Origin: Opitutus terrae PB90-1
Lineage (GTDB): Bacteria; Verrucomicrobiota; Verrucomicrobiia; Opitutales; Opitutaceae
Reading direction: 5' to 3'
Assembly (NCBI RefSeq): GCF_000019965.1
Contig: NC_010571.1
Coordinates: 1,426,001-1,490,000, forward strand
DNA length: 64,000 nt
Shown here piece by piece: positions 7,032 through 15,900 of the stretch (the stretch's first letter is position 1; the number at the start of each line of letters is the position of its first letter). Position numbers and translations under genes: made by a program. Below the pieces are notes generated by a model that was not told the DNA's origin, searched no databases, and worked only from the letters and a program-made list of their open reading frames with translations.

Positions 7032-8477
7032 ATGAGCGTACGCGAGAAGACCCTTCCAGTGGAACCAGCGCCGGCGGCGACGCAGCCGGCGCACGACAAG
7101 GAAATCGGCTGGCTGCCCGACTGCGTTTACACGGGCGACAAGTTTGAAACAGGGCTGGCATTCTTCGCCGACGCGACTGGCCGAATCACCCGCTTCACGC
7201 GCGAGTCGGCGGATCTCTCGCGGGCGAAGCGGCTGCCGGGGCAGGCGGCCCTGCCCGGGATGGTGAACACGCACGCGCAATCGTGGCAGCGCGTGTTGCG
7301 CGGCCGGTTCGAGCTGCGACTGCGCAGCGACCGTGAAACCCTCGGTGACTGGACGGAGCGGCTGGCGTTGGCGCTCGGGCGACTCACGGCAGACGATCTC
7401 TACGACGCCGCGCGACTCGCGTTTCTGGAAATGTTGGCCACCGGGATCACCTGCGTGGGCGAGGCGCACACGCTGCAGCGCGCGGCGGACGGCGCGCCGT
7501 GGCCCGAGCCGCATCTCGGGGCCCGCGCGATTCTGCGGGCGGCACGCGACGTCGGCGTGCGGATCTGTTTGCTGAATGGTTTTTCGAATCGCGCGGATTT
7601 CGGACAACCGGCGGGCTCGGGTCCGGCCCGCGGCCTGACGCCGACTGCGGAGCAGTTCCTCCAGGAATCCGATAGTCTGCGGGCGCACATCGAAAAAAAC
7701 CTGCCGGGCGACGAAGCTTGGTTGGGCGTGACCGTGCGCGGACTTGGCACGGCGCCGCTCGAGATGATGAAGACCGTCGCCGCGTACGCGCACGCGAAGC
7801 GGCTGCGGTTACACGTCGTGCTCGGCGCCTCAGCACACGAGGCCGCGGCCTGTGTCGCCGAATACGGTCGCACGCCGGCCGTGCTGCTCGGCGAGCACGG
7901 TTTGCTCGACAAGCGCTTCGTGGCGGTGCACGGCGTGCATTTGAGTGCGGAGGACGTGCGCGCGATTGGCGCGGCGCGGGTGACGGTCTGCGCGTGCCCC
8001 GCGGCGGCGGCGCAGCTCGGCGAAGGCAGCCTCGCCGCGGACCAGCTGCTCGCGACGGGGGCGACGTTCGCGTTGGGCACCGATGGTCCGCTGCAGAGCA
8101 GCGTGCTCGATCAGGCGCGGGCGATCGAACTGCTGCTGCGCAGCCAATCCGCTCGCGCCGTGGGGCTGCGCGGCGATCTCGCCGCCGCGCTCTGGCAGAT
8201 GGCGACGTCGGCCGGCGCGCGCAGCCTCGGCGCGCCGGGCGGAGCGCTGGAGGTCGGTCGACCGGCGGACTTTTTCACCGTGAATCTGTTCGATCCGGCG
8301 CTGGTCGGTGCGGCGCCCGAGCAGTTGCTGGCGGCGATGGTGTTCGGCGTGAGTCCGCGCGCGGTGCGCGAGGTGTGGGTGGGGGCGCGCCAACGGATCG
8401 GGCAGTGGCGGCATCCGGCGCAGAGCGGAATCGTCGCCCGGTTCGCGGAACTGCAGCAGCGGCTCTGGTCGGTGTAA
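7032..8477 (+). CDS. HutF-like amidohydrolase (formimidoylglutamate deiminase family), HxH motif altered
   Basis: A 481-residue amidohydrolase-superfamily protein closest in layout to formimidoyl-L-glutamate deiminase. The N-terminal beta-sandwich leads to LPGMVNTHAQSWQR, where the family normally has LPGMxNxHSHAFQR: His81 is present but the second metal His is Gln83. Other expected positions are present: HVVLG, VHGVHLSAEDV, and the Asp of ALGTDGPLQS, followed by PADFFTV near the C-terminus. No other hut genes are adjacent. The changed ligand makes the ancestral reaction doubtful; it could be a degenerate or repurposed deaminase. Confidence 0.75.
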   Translation: MSVREKTLPVEPAPAATQPAHDKEIGWLPDCVYTGDKFETGLAFFADATGRITRFTRESADLSRAKRLPGQAALPGMVNTHAQSWQRVLRGRFELRLRSDRETLGDWTERLALALGRLTADDLYDAARLAFLEMLATGITCVGEAHTLQRAADGAPWPEPHLGARAILRAARDVGVRICLLNGFSNRADFGQPAGSGPARGLTPTAEQFLQESDSLRAHIEKNLPGDEAWLGVTVRGLGTAPLEMMKTVAAYAHAKRLRLHVVLGASAHEAAACVAEYGRTPAVLLGEHGLLDKRFVAVHGVHLSAEDVRAIGAARVTVCACPAAAAQLGEGSLAADQLLATGATFALGTDGPLQSSVLDQARAIELLLRSQSARAVGLRGDLAAALWQMATSAGARSLGAPGGALEVGRPADFFTVNLFDPALVGAAPEQLLAAMVFGVSPRAVREVWVGARQRIGQWRHPAQSGIVARFAELQQRLWSV

Positions 8478-8595
8478 GCGCGCGGAAGAGCGGACGCGAA
8501 GCGCGGAGGGGGTTTCGCCGAGGCGCCTCCCGGTCGGCGGTGAGAGTTGGCGAGGGAGGTTTGAGAAAACGTACGGGGCGGCGCGGAGCGCCGTC

Positions 8596-8614
8596 CACGG
8601 GCGGGACGCCCGTG
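8596..8614. repeat. repeat A, half copy (single hairpin)
   Basis: CACGGGCG (8596-8603) and CGCCCGTG (8607-8614) around GGA form the first hairpin of repeat A, followed by CCACGGGGT instead of the full centre. It lies between the HutF-like gene and the nucleotidyltransferase gene. Confidence 0.8.
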
Positions 8615-8669
8615 CCACGGGGTGCGCGGAGCGTTGACCGCGTGCGCGGATCGCTTCTGCATCGCGCGG

Positions 8670-9563
8670 ATGCAACCCACGCTTCTCGTTCTCGCCGCCG
8701 GCATGGGCTCGCGCTATGGCGGGCTCAAGCAGATCGATCCGGTCGGTCCGGCGGGCGAGACGGTGCTGGATTACGCGGTGTTCGACGCGTTGCGCGCGGG
8801 TTTTGGCCGCGTGGTGTTCGTTATTCGACGTGAATTCGAGCCGCTCTTCCGCGAGCGGATCGGCGCACGTTACACGCATCGCGTCCCGGTCGATTATGTG
8901 TTCCAGGAGATGAGTGATCTGCCCGCGGATTACCGCGTGCCGGTCGGGCGCGAGAAGCCGTGGGGCACGGGCCACGCGGTGTGGTGCGCGCGCGGGGCAG
9001 TGCGGGAAAACTTCGCGGTGATCAACGCGGACGACTTCTACGGCGCGCCGTCCTTGGCGGCGCTTGCGCAGTTCCTGCAAGAAACGCCGGCGTCCAGCCC
9101 GGCGCCCGCGCGGTTCGCGATGGTGGGATTTCAGCTCGCGAATACGCTGTCGGAGCACGGCGCGGTGTCGCGTGGGGTGTGCACGACGAACGCGGCAGGC
9201 GAGTTGACCAGCATCACGGAGCGCACCGGCATCATGGCGGGCGACGTGGGACGCGGCGCGGCGTTTTCCGGCGCGGAGACGGTGTCGATGAATTGCTGGG
9301 GATTCACGCCCGCGGTTTTTCGCGGGCTCGACGAGCAGCTGCGCGAATTCCTGGCGGCGCACGGCACGGAGCCGAAAGCGGAATTTTATCTGCCGGCAGC
9401 GGTCTCGACGATGACCGCGCGCGGGCAAGCGGTGGTCCGCGTGCGGCCCACCGACAGCGCGTGGTTTGGCGTGACCTATCGGGAGGACAAGCCCCGGGTC
9501 ATGGCCGCGATTGCGGACCGCGTGCGGCGCGGCGAGTATCCCGCGCCACTTTTCTCCTCATGA
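8670..9563 (+). CDS. NDP-sugar pyrophosphorylase-like nucleotidyltransferase
   Basis: A 297-residue GT-A-fold nucleotidyltransferase expected to activate a sugar phosphate with an NTP. The N-terminal nucleotide-binding loop is LVLAAGMGSRYGGLKQ, with the typical Gly-rich stretch and Arg/Lys; PWGTGHAVW and the metal-binding INADDFYG follow. The start at MQPTLLVLAAG (8670) places the loop at residue 5 as in the family; an upstream in-frame ATG at 8622 would add an unrelated Arg/Cys-rich tail. It overlaps the next gene by the ATGA arrangement, so the two are translated together. Confidence 0.85.
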   Translation: MQPTLLVLAAGMGSRYGGLKQIDPVGPAGETVLDYAVFDALRAGFGRVVFVIRREFEPLFRERIGARYTHRVPVDYVFQEMSDLPADYRVPVGREKPWGTGHAVWCARGAVRENFAVINADDFYGAPSLAALAQFLQETPASSPAPARFAMVGFQLANTLSEHGAVSRGVCTTNAAGELTSITERTGIMAGDVGRGAAFSGAETVSMNCWGFTPAVFRGLDEQLREFLAAHGTEPKAEFYLPAAVSTMTARGQAVVRVRPTDSAWFGVTYREDKPRVMAAIADRVRRGEYPAPLFSS

Positions 9564-10414
9564 AGCTCAGCCGATCCGATGCCGATGTTTTCCTTCCGCG
9601 CGCCGATGGCAGTATGGCGGAACAAGCGCTTGCGCGGACGACGCACCTCTGCGTCGTCGCGCATCAGGACGACCTCGAGATCATGGCGCACCATGGCATC
9701 GCGGCGTGCTACGGCCGGCGCGACCAGTTTTTCACCGGGGTGGTGGTGACCAACGGCTCCGGTTCGCCGCGCGCCGGCGCGTATGCGAGTTTCACCGACG
9801 CGCAGATGATCGACGCGCGGCGGCAGGAGCAGCGGCGCGCCGCGGAGCTGGGCCGCTACAACCTGATGCTGCAGCTGGCGCATCCGAGCGCGGATGTGAA
9901 ACGGCCCGGCCACGCGGGGGTGCACGAGGACCTCGCGCAGATCTTCGGCGCGTGCACGCCGGAGATCGTCTACCTGCACCAGCCGGCGGACAAACACGAC
10001 ACGCACGTCGCGGTGTTGCTCCGCTGCCTCGAGGCGATCCGCGCGCTTCCCGCCGACCGGCGGCCGCGGCGGGTCGTCGGCTGCGAAGGCTGGCGGGATC
10101 TCGATTGGCTGGCGGATGAGGACAAGATCGGGCTCGACGCGAGCGCGCAGCCGGAACTCGCGCTGGAACTGATCAAGGTGTTCGACTCGCAGGTGGCGGG
10201 CGGCAAGCGCTACGACCTCGCCGCGCTCGGCCGGCGTCGCGCGAATGCCACGTTCCACACCTCGCACGCGACGGATGCGGCGAGCGCGATCACCTGGGCC
10301 ATGGATCTGACGCCGCTCGTGGCCGACGCGACGCTATCGGTGCGCGAGTTCACACTGACGCATGTCGAGAAACTCCGCTGCGACATTGCGGCGCGCATCA
10401 CGCGGCTGGAGTAG
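9560..10414 (+). CDS. PIG-L family deacetylase
   Basis: A 284-residue protein of the LmbE/PIG-L zinc deacetylase family. The first metal motif is AHQDDLE (family AHPDD-E), and QPADKHDTHVAV supplies the third His region (family HPDHxxV). These enzymes remove acetyl groups from N-acetylglucosaminyl substrates. Its ATG overlaps the stop of the nucleotidyltransferase gene (ATGA at 9560-9563), so a shared amino-sugar pathway is likely, though the substrate cannot be read from sequence. MKLSRSDADVFLP is the only start that keeps the coupling. Confidence 0.85.
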   Translation: MKLSRSDADVFLPRADGSMAEQALARTTHLCVVAHQDDLEIMAHHGIAACYGRRDQFFTGVVVTNGSGSPRAGAYASFTDAQMIDARRQEQRRAAELGRYNLMLQLAHPSADVKRPGHAGVHEDLAQIFGACTPEIVYLHQPADKHDTHVAVLLRCLEAIRALPADRRPRRVVGCEGWRDLDWLADEDKIGLDASAQPELALELIKVFDSQVAGGKRYDLAALGRRRANATFHTSHATDAASAITWAMDLTPLVADATLSVREFTLTHVEKLRCDIAARITRLE

Positions 10415-10439
10415 CGCGGGCGCACGATCGCAAAATGTG

Positions 10440-10460
10440 GCCGGAGTCAATGACTCCGGC
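10440..10460. repeat. extragenic palindrome after PIG-L gene
   Basis: GCCGGAGTCA (10440-10449), an A, then TGACTCCGGC (10451-10460): a perfect 10-bp inverted repeat in the 66-bp gap between convergent genes. There is no T-run, so it is more likely a REP-type element than a strict intrinsic terminator. Confidence 0.75.
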
Positions 10461-10480
10461 TACAACGACGCGTGCTCGTA

Positions 10481-11011
10481 TCAGCTCTTTTGTTCGTCGA
10501 GCACCTTCAGCACGTCGGCCGCCTGCTGCTCGGTCGAGGCGCTGTAGTCCGCCCACACCACCTTGCCGTCCTTGATCAGGTAAGCCTGACGCGTGGCCAG
10601 CTGCGTGGCGGGGATGTGCGGCACGCCGAACGCCTTCAGCACCGTGTCGTCGGTGTCGGCGATCAGCGTGAACGGAAACTGGTATTTCTCCTTGAATGCC
10701 TTTTGCGCGGCCACGTCGTCGTGGCTGACGCCAATCACCGCGACGCCCTTTTTGGCGAGCGTTTCGTACGCATCGCGCAGCGAGCAGCCCTGCTTCGTGC
10801 AACCGGCTGTGTCGGCCTTCGGGTAGAAATATACCAGCGTGTAGGGCTGCTGCTTGTAGACGTCGGCGAAGGCGAGCGGCGTGCCCGCTTCCGTGGTCCC
10901 GCTCACCGCGGGCGCCTCGTCGCCGACCTTGAGCGGTTGGGAGCGGGCGAAAACGGAAAGGAAGGTGGAGAGAAACATGAGCGCGAAGAGGGAGGTGGTG
11001 CGGAGATTCAT
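10481..11011 (-). CDS. secreted Bcp/AhpC-type peroxiredoxin
   Basis: A 176-residue thioredoxin-fold peroxidase reducing hydroperoxides. The N-terminus MNLRTTSLFALMFLSTFL is a signal peptide ending near FARSQ, so the protein should act outside the cytoplasm. VYFYPKADTAGCTKQGCSLRD holds the peroxidatic Cys71 and, five residues on, the resolving Cys76 of atypical two-Cys Bcp proteins. The start at 11011 is chosen because it begins the signal peptide; a longer frame upstream has no such logic. Confidence 0.9.
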   Translation of the reverse strand: MNLRTTSLFALMFLSTFLSVFARSQPLKVGDEAPAVSGTTEAGTPLAFADVYKQQPYTLVYFYPKADTAGCTKQGCSLRDAYETLAKKGVAVIGVSHDDVAAQKAFKEKYQFPFTLIADTDDTVLKAFGVPHIPATQLATRQAYLIKDGKVVWADYSASTEQQAADVLKVLDEQKS

Positions 11012-11202
11012 GGCGTCGGCAGTATTTCCCGATGGGCCCGAATCGCAAGTGGCGCGACGGACACATGACGCAGCAAAAGTTCCATCTAAATCGCGCGCCC
11101 GCGGTGAATTTGGCCGAGGAACTTTCCGGAAAACCGCGGTCACACCCATCCCGATTTCGCGGCTGCGCAAGCAGCGGCGGAGTCAGCTACAGACCATAAC
11201 AC

Positions 11203-11862
11203 ATGAAACAGAACACCAACTTGAAATCACTCCTCATCGCCATGACGGTCGCGCTCGGTGCGGTCGCCACGGCCCAGGCACAGGACGCCAACGTGGCGGT
11301 GCCGAATCCCGCCGACACGATCACGTCGGGCGGGCTGATCGGCTCCCGTTACACCCAGGTCGAATACAACTACATCGACCTGAGCGGCAGCGGTCCGTCG
11401 CACGCGAACGGCTTCGGCGTCACCTTCAATCAGCCGGTGAACGCGAATTTCGACGCGAGCCTGAACTACGATTGGGCCCGCGCAAAGTGGGCGGGCGTCC
11501 GCGGCACGGACCAGGTCTTCGAAGTCGGCGCCACGGCCTACACCACGCTCGCGTGGGGCCGGCCTTACGCGATGGCCACGGCCGGCTGGGACTGGCAGAA
11601 GGTCGGCGGGCTGCGCGACGACTCGTTCATTTATCGCGTGGGCGTCGGCATGGAGTTCCTGGCGGCGCCGCAGTTCTCGGTGACGCCGTTCGTGAACTTC
11701 GTTCGCGCGACGGGCTTCAACGCGAACGAATACGAGATCGGCGCGAAGGCGACGTATCGCGTCAATGCGAGCTGGAGCGTCACCGCCCGGGCGCAATACG
11801 AGGCCGTCGAGGATGACGACGACTCGGCCGAATACTCGATCGGTCTGAACTATCACTTCTGA
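11203..11862 (+). CDS. outer-membrane beta-barrel protein (OmpA/porin-like small barrel)
   Basis: A 219-residue protein with a clear signal peptide (LLIAMTVALGAVATAQAQ) and alternating hydrophobic/polar strands rich in Tyr, Trp and Phe. It ends in SIGLNYHF, a terminal Phe typical of the outer-membrane insertion signal. About eight strands can be counted by eye, so a small barrel is likely. No enzyme motif is visible. The gene stands alone and ends at a strong terminator. Confidence 0.82.
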   Translation: MKQNTNLKSLLIAMTVALGAVATAQAQDANVAVPNPADTITSGGLIGSRYTQVEYNYIDLSGSGPSHANGFGVTFNQPVNANFDASLNYDWARAKWAGVRGTDQVFEVGATAYTTLAWGRPYAMATAGWDWQKVGGLRDDSFIYRVGVGMEFLAAPQFSVTPFVNFVRATGFNANEYEIGAKATYRVNASWSVTARAQYEAVEDDDDSAEYSIGLNYHF

Positions 11863-11912
11863 CCGACCGCCTGAGCGTTCCTCCTGGTGTCCAGCCTGGG
11901 AGGTCCGCGACG

Positions 11913-11946
11913 AGCCACAGCGCCCTGGGCGCTGTGGCTTTTTCTT
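11913..11946. terminator. intrinsic terminator between convergent genes
   Basis: AGCCACAGCGC (11913-11923) pairs with GCGCTGTGGCT (11929-11939) around a 5-nt loop, followed by T residues. It lies between the barrel gene and the convergent pqiA-like gene and can serve the former; on the minus strand the arm is not followed by a T-run. Confidence 0.88.
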
Positions 11947-11949
11947 CGC

Positions 11950-12453
11950 TCAGTCGGCATGCTCGAGCAGTTGCGCGACGAGCGAGGACGCGAGCTGCGT
12001 GGCGATCACCGAAAAGGTGAAAAGATACAGTCCGGCGCCGACCTCCATCTGGGCCACGGCGGCGGATTTCATCGCGACGATCAGGATGGCGACGACGAAA
12101 ACGTCGAGCATCGACCACTTGCCGAGGCTCGCCACCCAACGATGCAGCCGGCGGACGCGCGTGAGGTTGTGCTCGCGTTCGGCCCAGATGATCGCGAGCA
12201 GTCCGAGCTTCACGCACGGGAACACCAGCGTGAACAGCGACAGCACCGCGAACAGGAAGTATTCGCGCTCGTGAAACAGCGTGAGGATGCCGCCGACCAC
12301 CGAGATCGCGTCGTCGAACACCCAGAATTTGGTGACGCGGAAAAACGGCACGAAGACGCCCGCGCCGAACAGGAGGAAGGCGGCCGCCAACACCCACGGC
12401 ACGCTGCGGTGGATGGCCGAAGGGGAAATCCGGCTGAAGCTGGAAGTGGACAT
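11950..12453 (-). CDS. paraquat-inducible protein A (PqiA/LetA-like)
   Basis: A 167-residue membrane protein with four hydrophobic segments and the family sequence GKWSMLDVFVVAILIVAMK. PqiA/LetA proteins are inner-membrane partners of MCE-domain lipid-transport proteins. Here it is short (one PqiA domain) and has no MCE partner next to it. It is convergent with the barrel gene. The family call is firm and the function is by analogy only. Confidence 0.9.
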   Translation of the reverse strand: MSTSSFSRISPSAIHRSVPWVLAAAFLLFGAGVFVPFFRVTKFWVFDDAISVVGGILTLFHEREYFLFAVLSLFTLVFPCVKLGLLAIIWAEREHNLTRVRRLHRWVASLGKWSMLDVFVVAILIVAMKSAAVAQMEVGAGLYLFTFSVIATQLASSLVAQLLEHAD

Positions 12454-12927
12454 GGCAAGAGTGCGTGCCGCGGCCCGCGGGCGCGCGCAACGGACATAGC
12501 GCAGATGACACGGTTCCGCGCGGCCGGCGGTCGCGGGCGGCGACGCGCTCGAACAGTCGCCGGCTGCGAGGCGGCGGCTGGTATTTTCCCGGAACTTCGC
12601 GATTGCCGCCCGACACTAACCGGCGTGCGTTCCAGTTCTCCAGACCCGGCGTGTCGAGGTGGCCGCCGGTTTTCGCGTTTGATCGGTGGCGCCAGTGATG
12701 GCGGTCATCCCCGGCCGCATCCGCTCGCCGGCCGATTCGGCCGGAGGTGAGTCCGGCGGCCGCCTGCACCGACGGTGAAGCCGCCCGCGACGTGCGCCTC
12801 CGCGCAAGCTTGCCATAACCCGAGCAGGAGGCTTGTCATAGCCCCCTTTTTCACGGAGAAACGCTGACCTTTTCCCTCGCGCCATCCTCCCGGCCTGTCT
12901 GCATTTTCCTACAAATAGATTCCCGTC
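12454..12927. other. 474-bp intergenic region, no gene recognised
   Basis: This gap between the divergent pqiA-like gene and the delta-60 gene holds no convincing coding frame. GCTTGCCATAACCC and GCTTGTCATAGCCC (about 12808-12844) form a short imperfect direct repeat, followed by a CCCCTTTTTC run and a slightly AT-richer stretch (CTACAAATAGATT) just before the delta-60 start, where its promoter or leader probably lies. Confidence 0.5.
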
Positions 12928-15900
12928 ATGCCCATTGCTTCTGTTTTTCGCCCCGTGCTGCTCGTCCTGGCCCTCTGCGGGGCAGCTTTGTTTCCACCGG
13001 CGGTGCTGGGCCAAGTCATGGGCTCGACAGCGGCGGACGGGTTCAACCCCAACGTCGACGGCACCGTCTACGCCGTCGTGATCCAGCCCGACGGCAAGGT
13101 GCTGGTCGCGGGTAACTTCACGGCGATTCAGCCAACGGGATCGTCCCGGCCGATCCCGCACGCCAATATCGTGCGACTGCTGCCCGACGGGCGCGAGGAC
13201 GGCACGTTCAACGTCAACGTCAACGGCCAGGTCAGCGCGCTGATCCTGCAGCCGAATGGCCAGATTGTGATCGGCGGCAAGTTCACCTCCGTCGCGGGCG
13301 TGACGCGCCGCCGGGTCGCGCGCCTCAACGCCGACGGTTCGCTCGATGCGACGTTCGATCCCAACATCGAACCCCGCACCGCGGACGAGGGCGGTTCACT
13401 TACGCCGGAAGTGACGAGCCTGCTGCTCCAGTCGGACGGCAAGCTCGTCGTTGGCGGCGGGTTCAAGGCGGTGCAGCCGAACGGCGCGGCGACGTTCACG
13501 CTCCGCAACCGGCTCGCGCGATTCAACAGCGACGGCACGCTCGATGCGGGCTTCGATCCCAACGCGAACAACATGGTGCTGTCGCTCGCGCTGGAGCCCG
13601 ACGGCCAGATTCTCGTGGGCGGCGGCTTCACCACGCTGCAGCCCAACGGCGCGGCCGCGACCACCGCGCGCAAGCGCATCGCGCGGCTCAACGTCGATGG
13701 TACCGTCGATCCGACATTCGATCCGCAGGCGAACAACGCCGTATCGGCGATCCAAGTGCTGCCCGGCGGAAACATCCTGATCGGCGGCACGTTCACGGGC
13801 CTGACCCCGAACGGCGTCACGCTCGACGCGTCCGCCGGCGCGATGACCCGGTTGGCGCGGTTGAACGCTGACGGCACGCTGGTCACGAGCTTCTCTGGTT
13901 TTGCCGACGGGCCGGTCTCGGTCATCACGCTGCAGCCGGACGGCGCGATCCTGGTGGGCGGGTCCTTCACGGCCGTGGGCAACGGCTCGTCCAGTTATGT
14001 CGGCCGGCTGCTGCCGAATGGCGTACTCGATACGACCTTCCTGCCGGGGCCAAACTACGCCGTCTACGCGATCGCCGTGCAATCGAACGGCTCGGTGCTG
14101 CTCGGCGGCGCCTTCCTGACGCTGCGCGGACAGGGGCGGACGTCGGTCGTCCGCAATCACCTCGCGCGGGTTTCGTTCCGCGGCGCGCTCGACACGGATT
14201 TCCGGCCCGACGTGAACGGCCGCGTACGTTCGCTGATCAAGCTGAGCAACGGCCAGTGGCTCGTGGGCGGCACGTTCACCAGCATCGCCGGCCAGACGCG
14301 CAACGGCGTGGTGCTGCTGAACGCCGACGGCAGCATCGATCCGCGGTTCAAGGCCGACATCAACGGCCCGGTGATCTCCGCCGTGCAGGTTAGCGCCACG
14401 CAGATCATCGTGGGCGGCTCCTTCACGCGGATCAACACGGTGGCGCGCCCGTATCTCGCGAAACTGAATCTCGCCGACGGATCGGTGGACGAGGCGTACA
14501 GTCCCGCGCCGAACAACCAGGTGAACGCGATGGTGCTGCAGGGCGACGGCAAGCTGGTGATCGGCGGCGCGTTCACGACGCTCAGTCCGTTCAGCACGAC
14601 CGAGCCGGTGTCGCGCAACTGCCTCGCGCGGCTCAACGCCGACGGCTCGGTCGATCTCGCCTTCAAAGCGCAGGCCAACGACGCGATCGTCGCGATGGCT
14701 GCCGCGTCCGACGGCCAGATCCTCATCGGCGGACCGTTCTCGACGGTGGTGGGCAGCGCGGACACGCGCGCGACCACCCGCTACGGACTCGCGCGGCTCA
14801 ACGCCGACGGCGCGCTCGACACCGGCTTCAACCCGAACGTCAACGGCACGGTGGCCGCGATCGTCGTGCAGTCGGACAACAAGATCGTGTTCGGCGGTGC
14901 GTTCGCGGTGCTCGCGCCCAACAGCGATACCACCGCCACGACCCGCAACAATCTCGCGCGGGTCGAAGCCGACGGCAGTGTGGACAAAACCTACGACCCG
15001 AATCTCAACGGCCAGGTCAGCACGCTCGCGCTGCAGGCCGACGGCAAGGTGGTCGCGGGCGGCCGGTTCTCGGCGCTGAAGCCGAACGGCATCGCCGACG
15101 GCTACGAGCGCAACTACGTCGCGCGGATCAACACCGACGGTACGCTCGACCAGGATTTCAATCTCTACCTCGACACGACGATCGGCAACGAGGTGATGGG
15201 CCTCGCGATCGCGGCCGACAACAAGATCGTCGTCGCCGGGACGTTCGCGCAGGCTGGCGTCAACGCGGTGCCGCGCTCGCGCGTGCTGCGCGCGGAGGCG
15301 AACGGCGCGATCGACACGAGCTTCAGCGCCGACCTCAGCACGATCGGCGGCGCGGACATCCGCGCGATCACGCAGCAGTTCGGCGGCGCGGTGATCGTCG
15401 CCGGCAACTTCGCCGGGTTCGGCGGCACGAGCGGCGCGAACCTCGCGCGCTTCTATGCCGACAGCACGCCGGACACGAGTTTTGTGCCGAGCTTCAACGG
15501 CCCGGTTTACGCCATGGCCGAGTCGCCGGCCAAGGGGCTGCCGGTCGCGACGCAACGCAGCGGCTTCGCCTGGTTCGAGACGAACGGCGCGCTGCGCAGC
15601 GGCTTCCATTTCAGCTCCGAGGTGACCTCCATCAGTTCGATTCGGGCGGTGACGGTCGACTCGAATGGCAAGATACTCATCGCGGCGACCTTCGACCTCG
15701 GCGGCAATTCCCGCTCGCTCGTTCGTTTCAATCCCGACGGCACGATCGACTCGACCTTCACGCCGGTAACCACCACCGGCACGGCGTCGAGCGGCACGAG
15801 CACCGGCACGATTTATGTGATCCGGCCTTTGGCGGACGGGAAAATTCTGATCGGCGGCTCGTTCAGCGCCATCAACACAACTTCACGCAACTTCCTCGCG

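Noticed and set aside
9131-10267. Minus-strand frames opposite the nucleotidyltransferase/PIG-L pair
   Set aside because: Composition (Arg/His-rich) and lack of motifs mark them as antisense shadows of two genes with clear family motifs.
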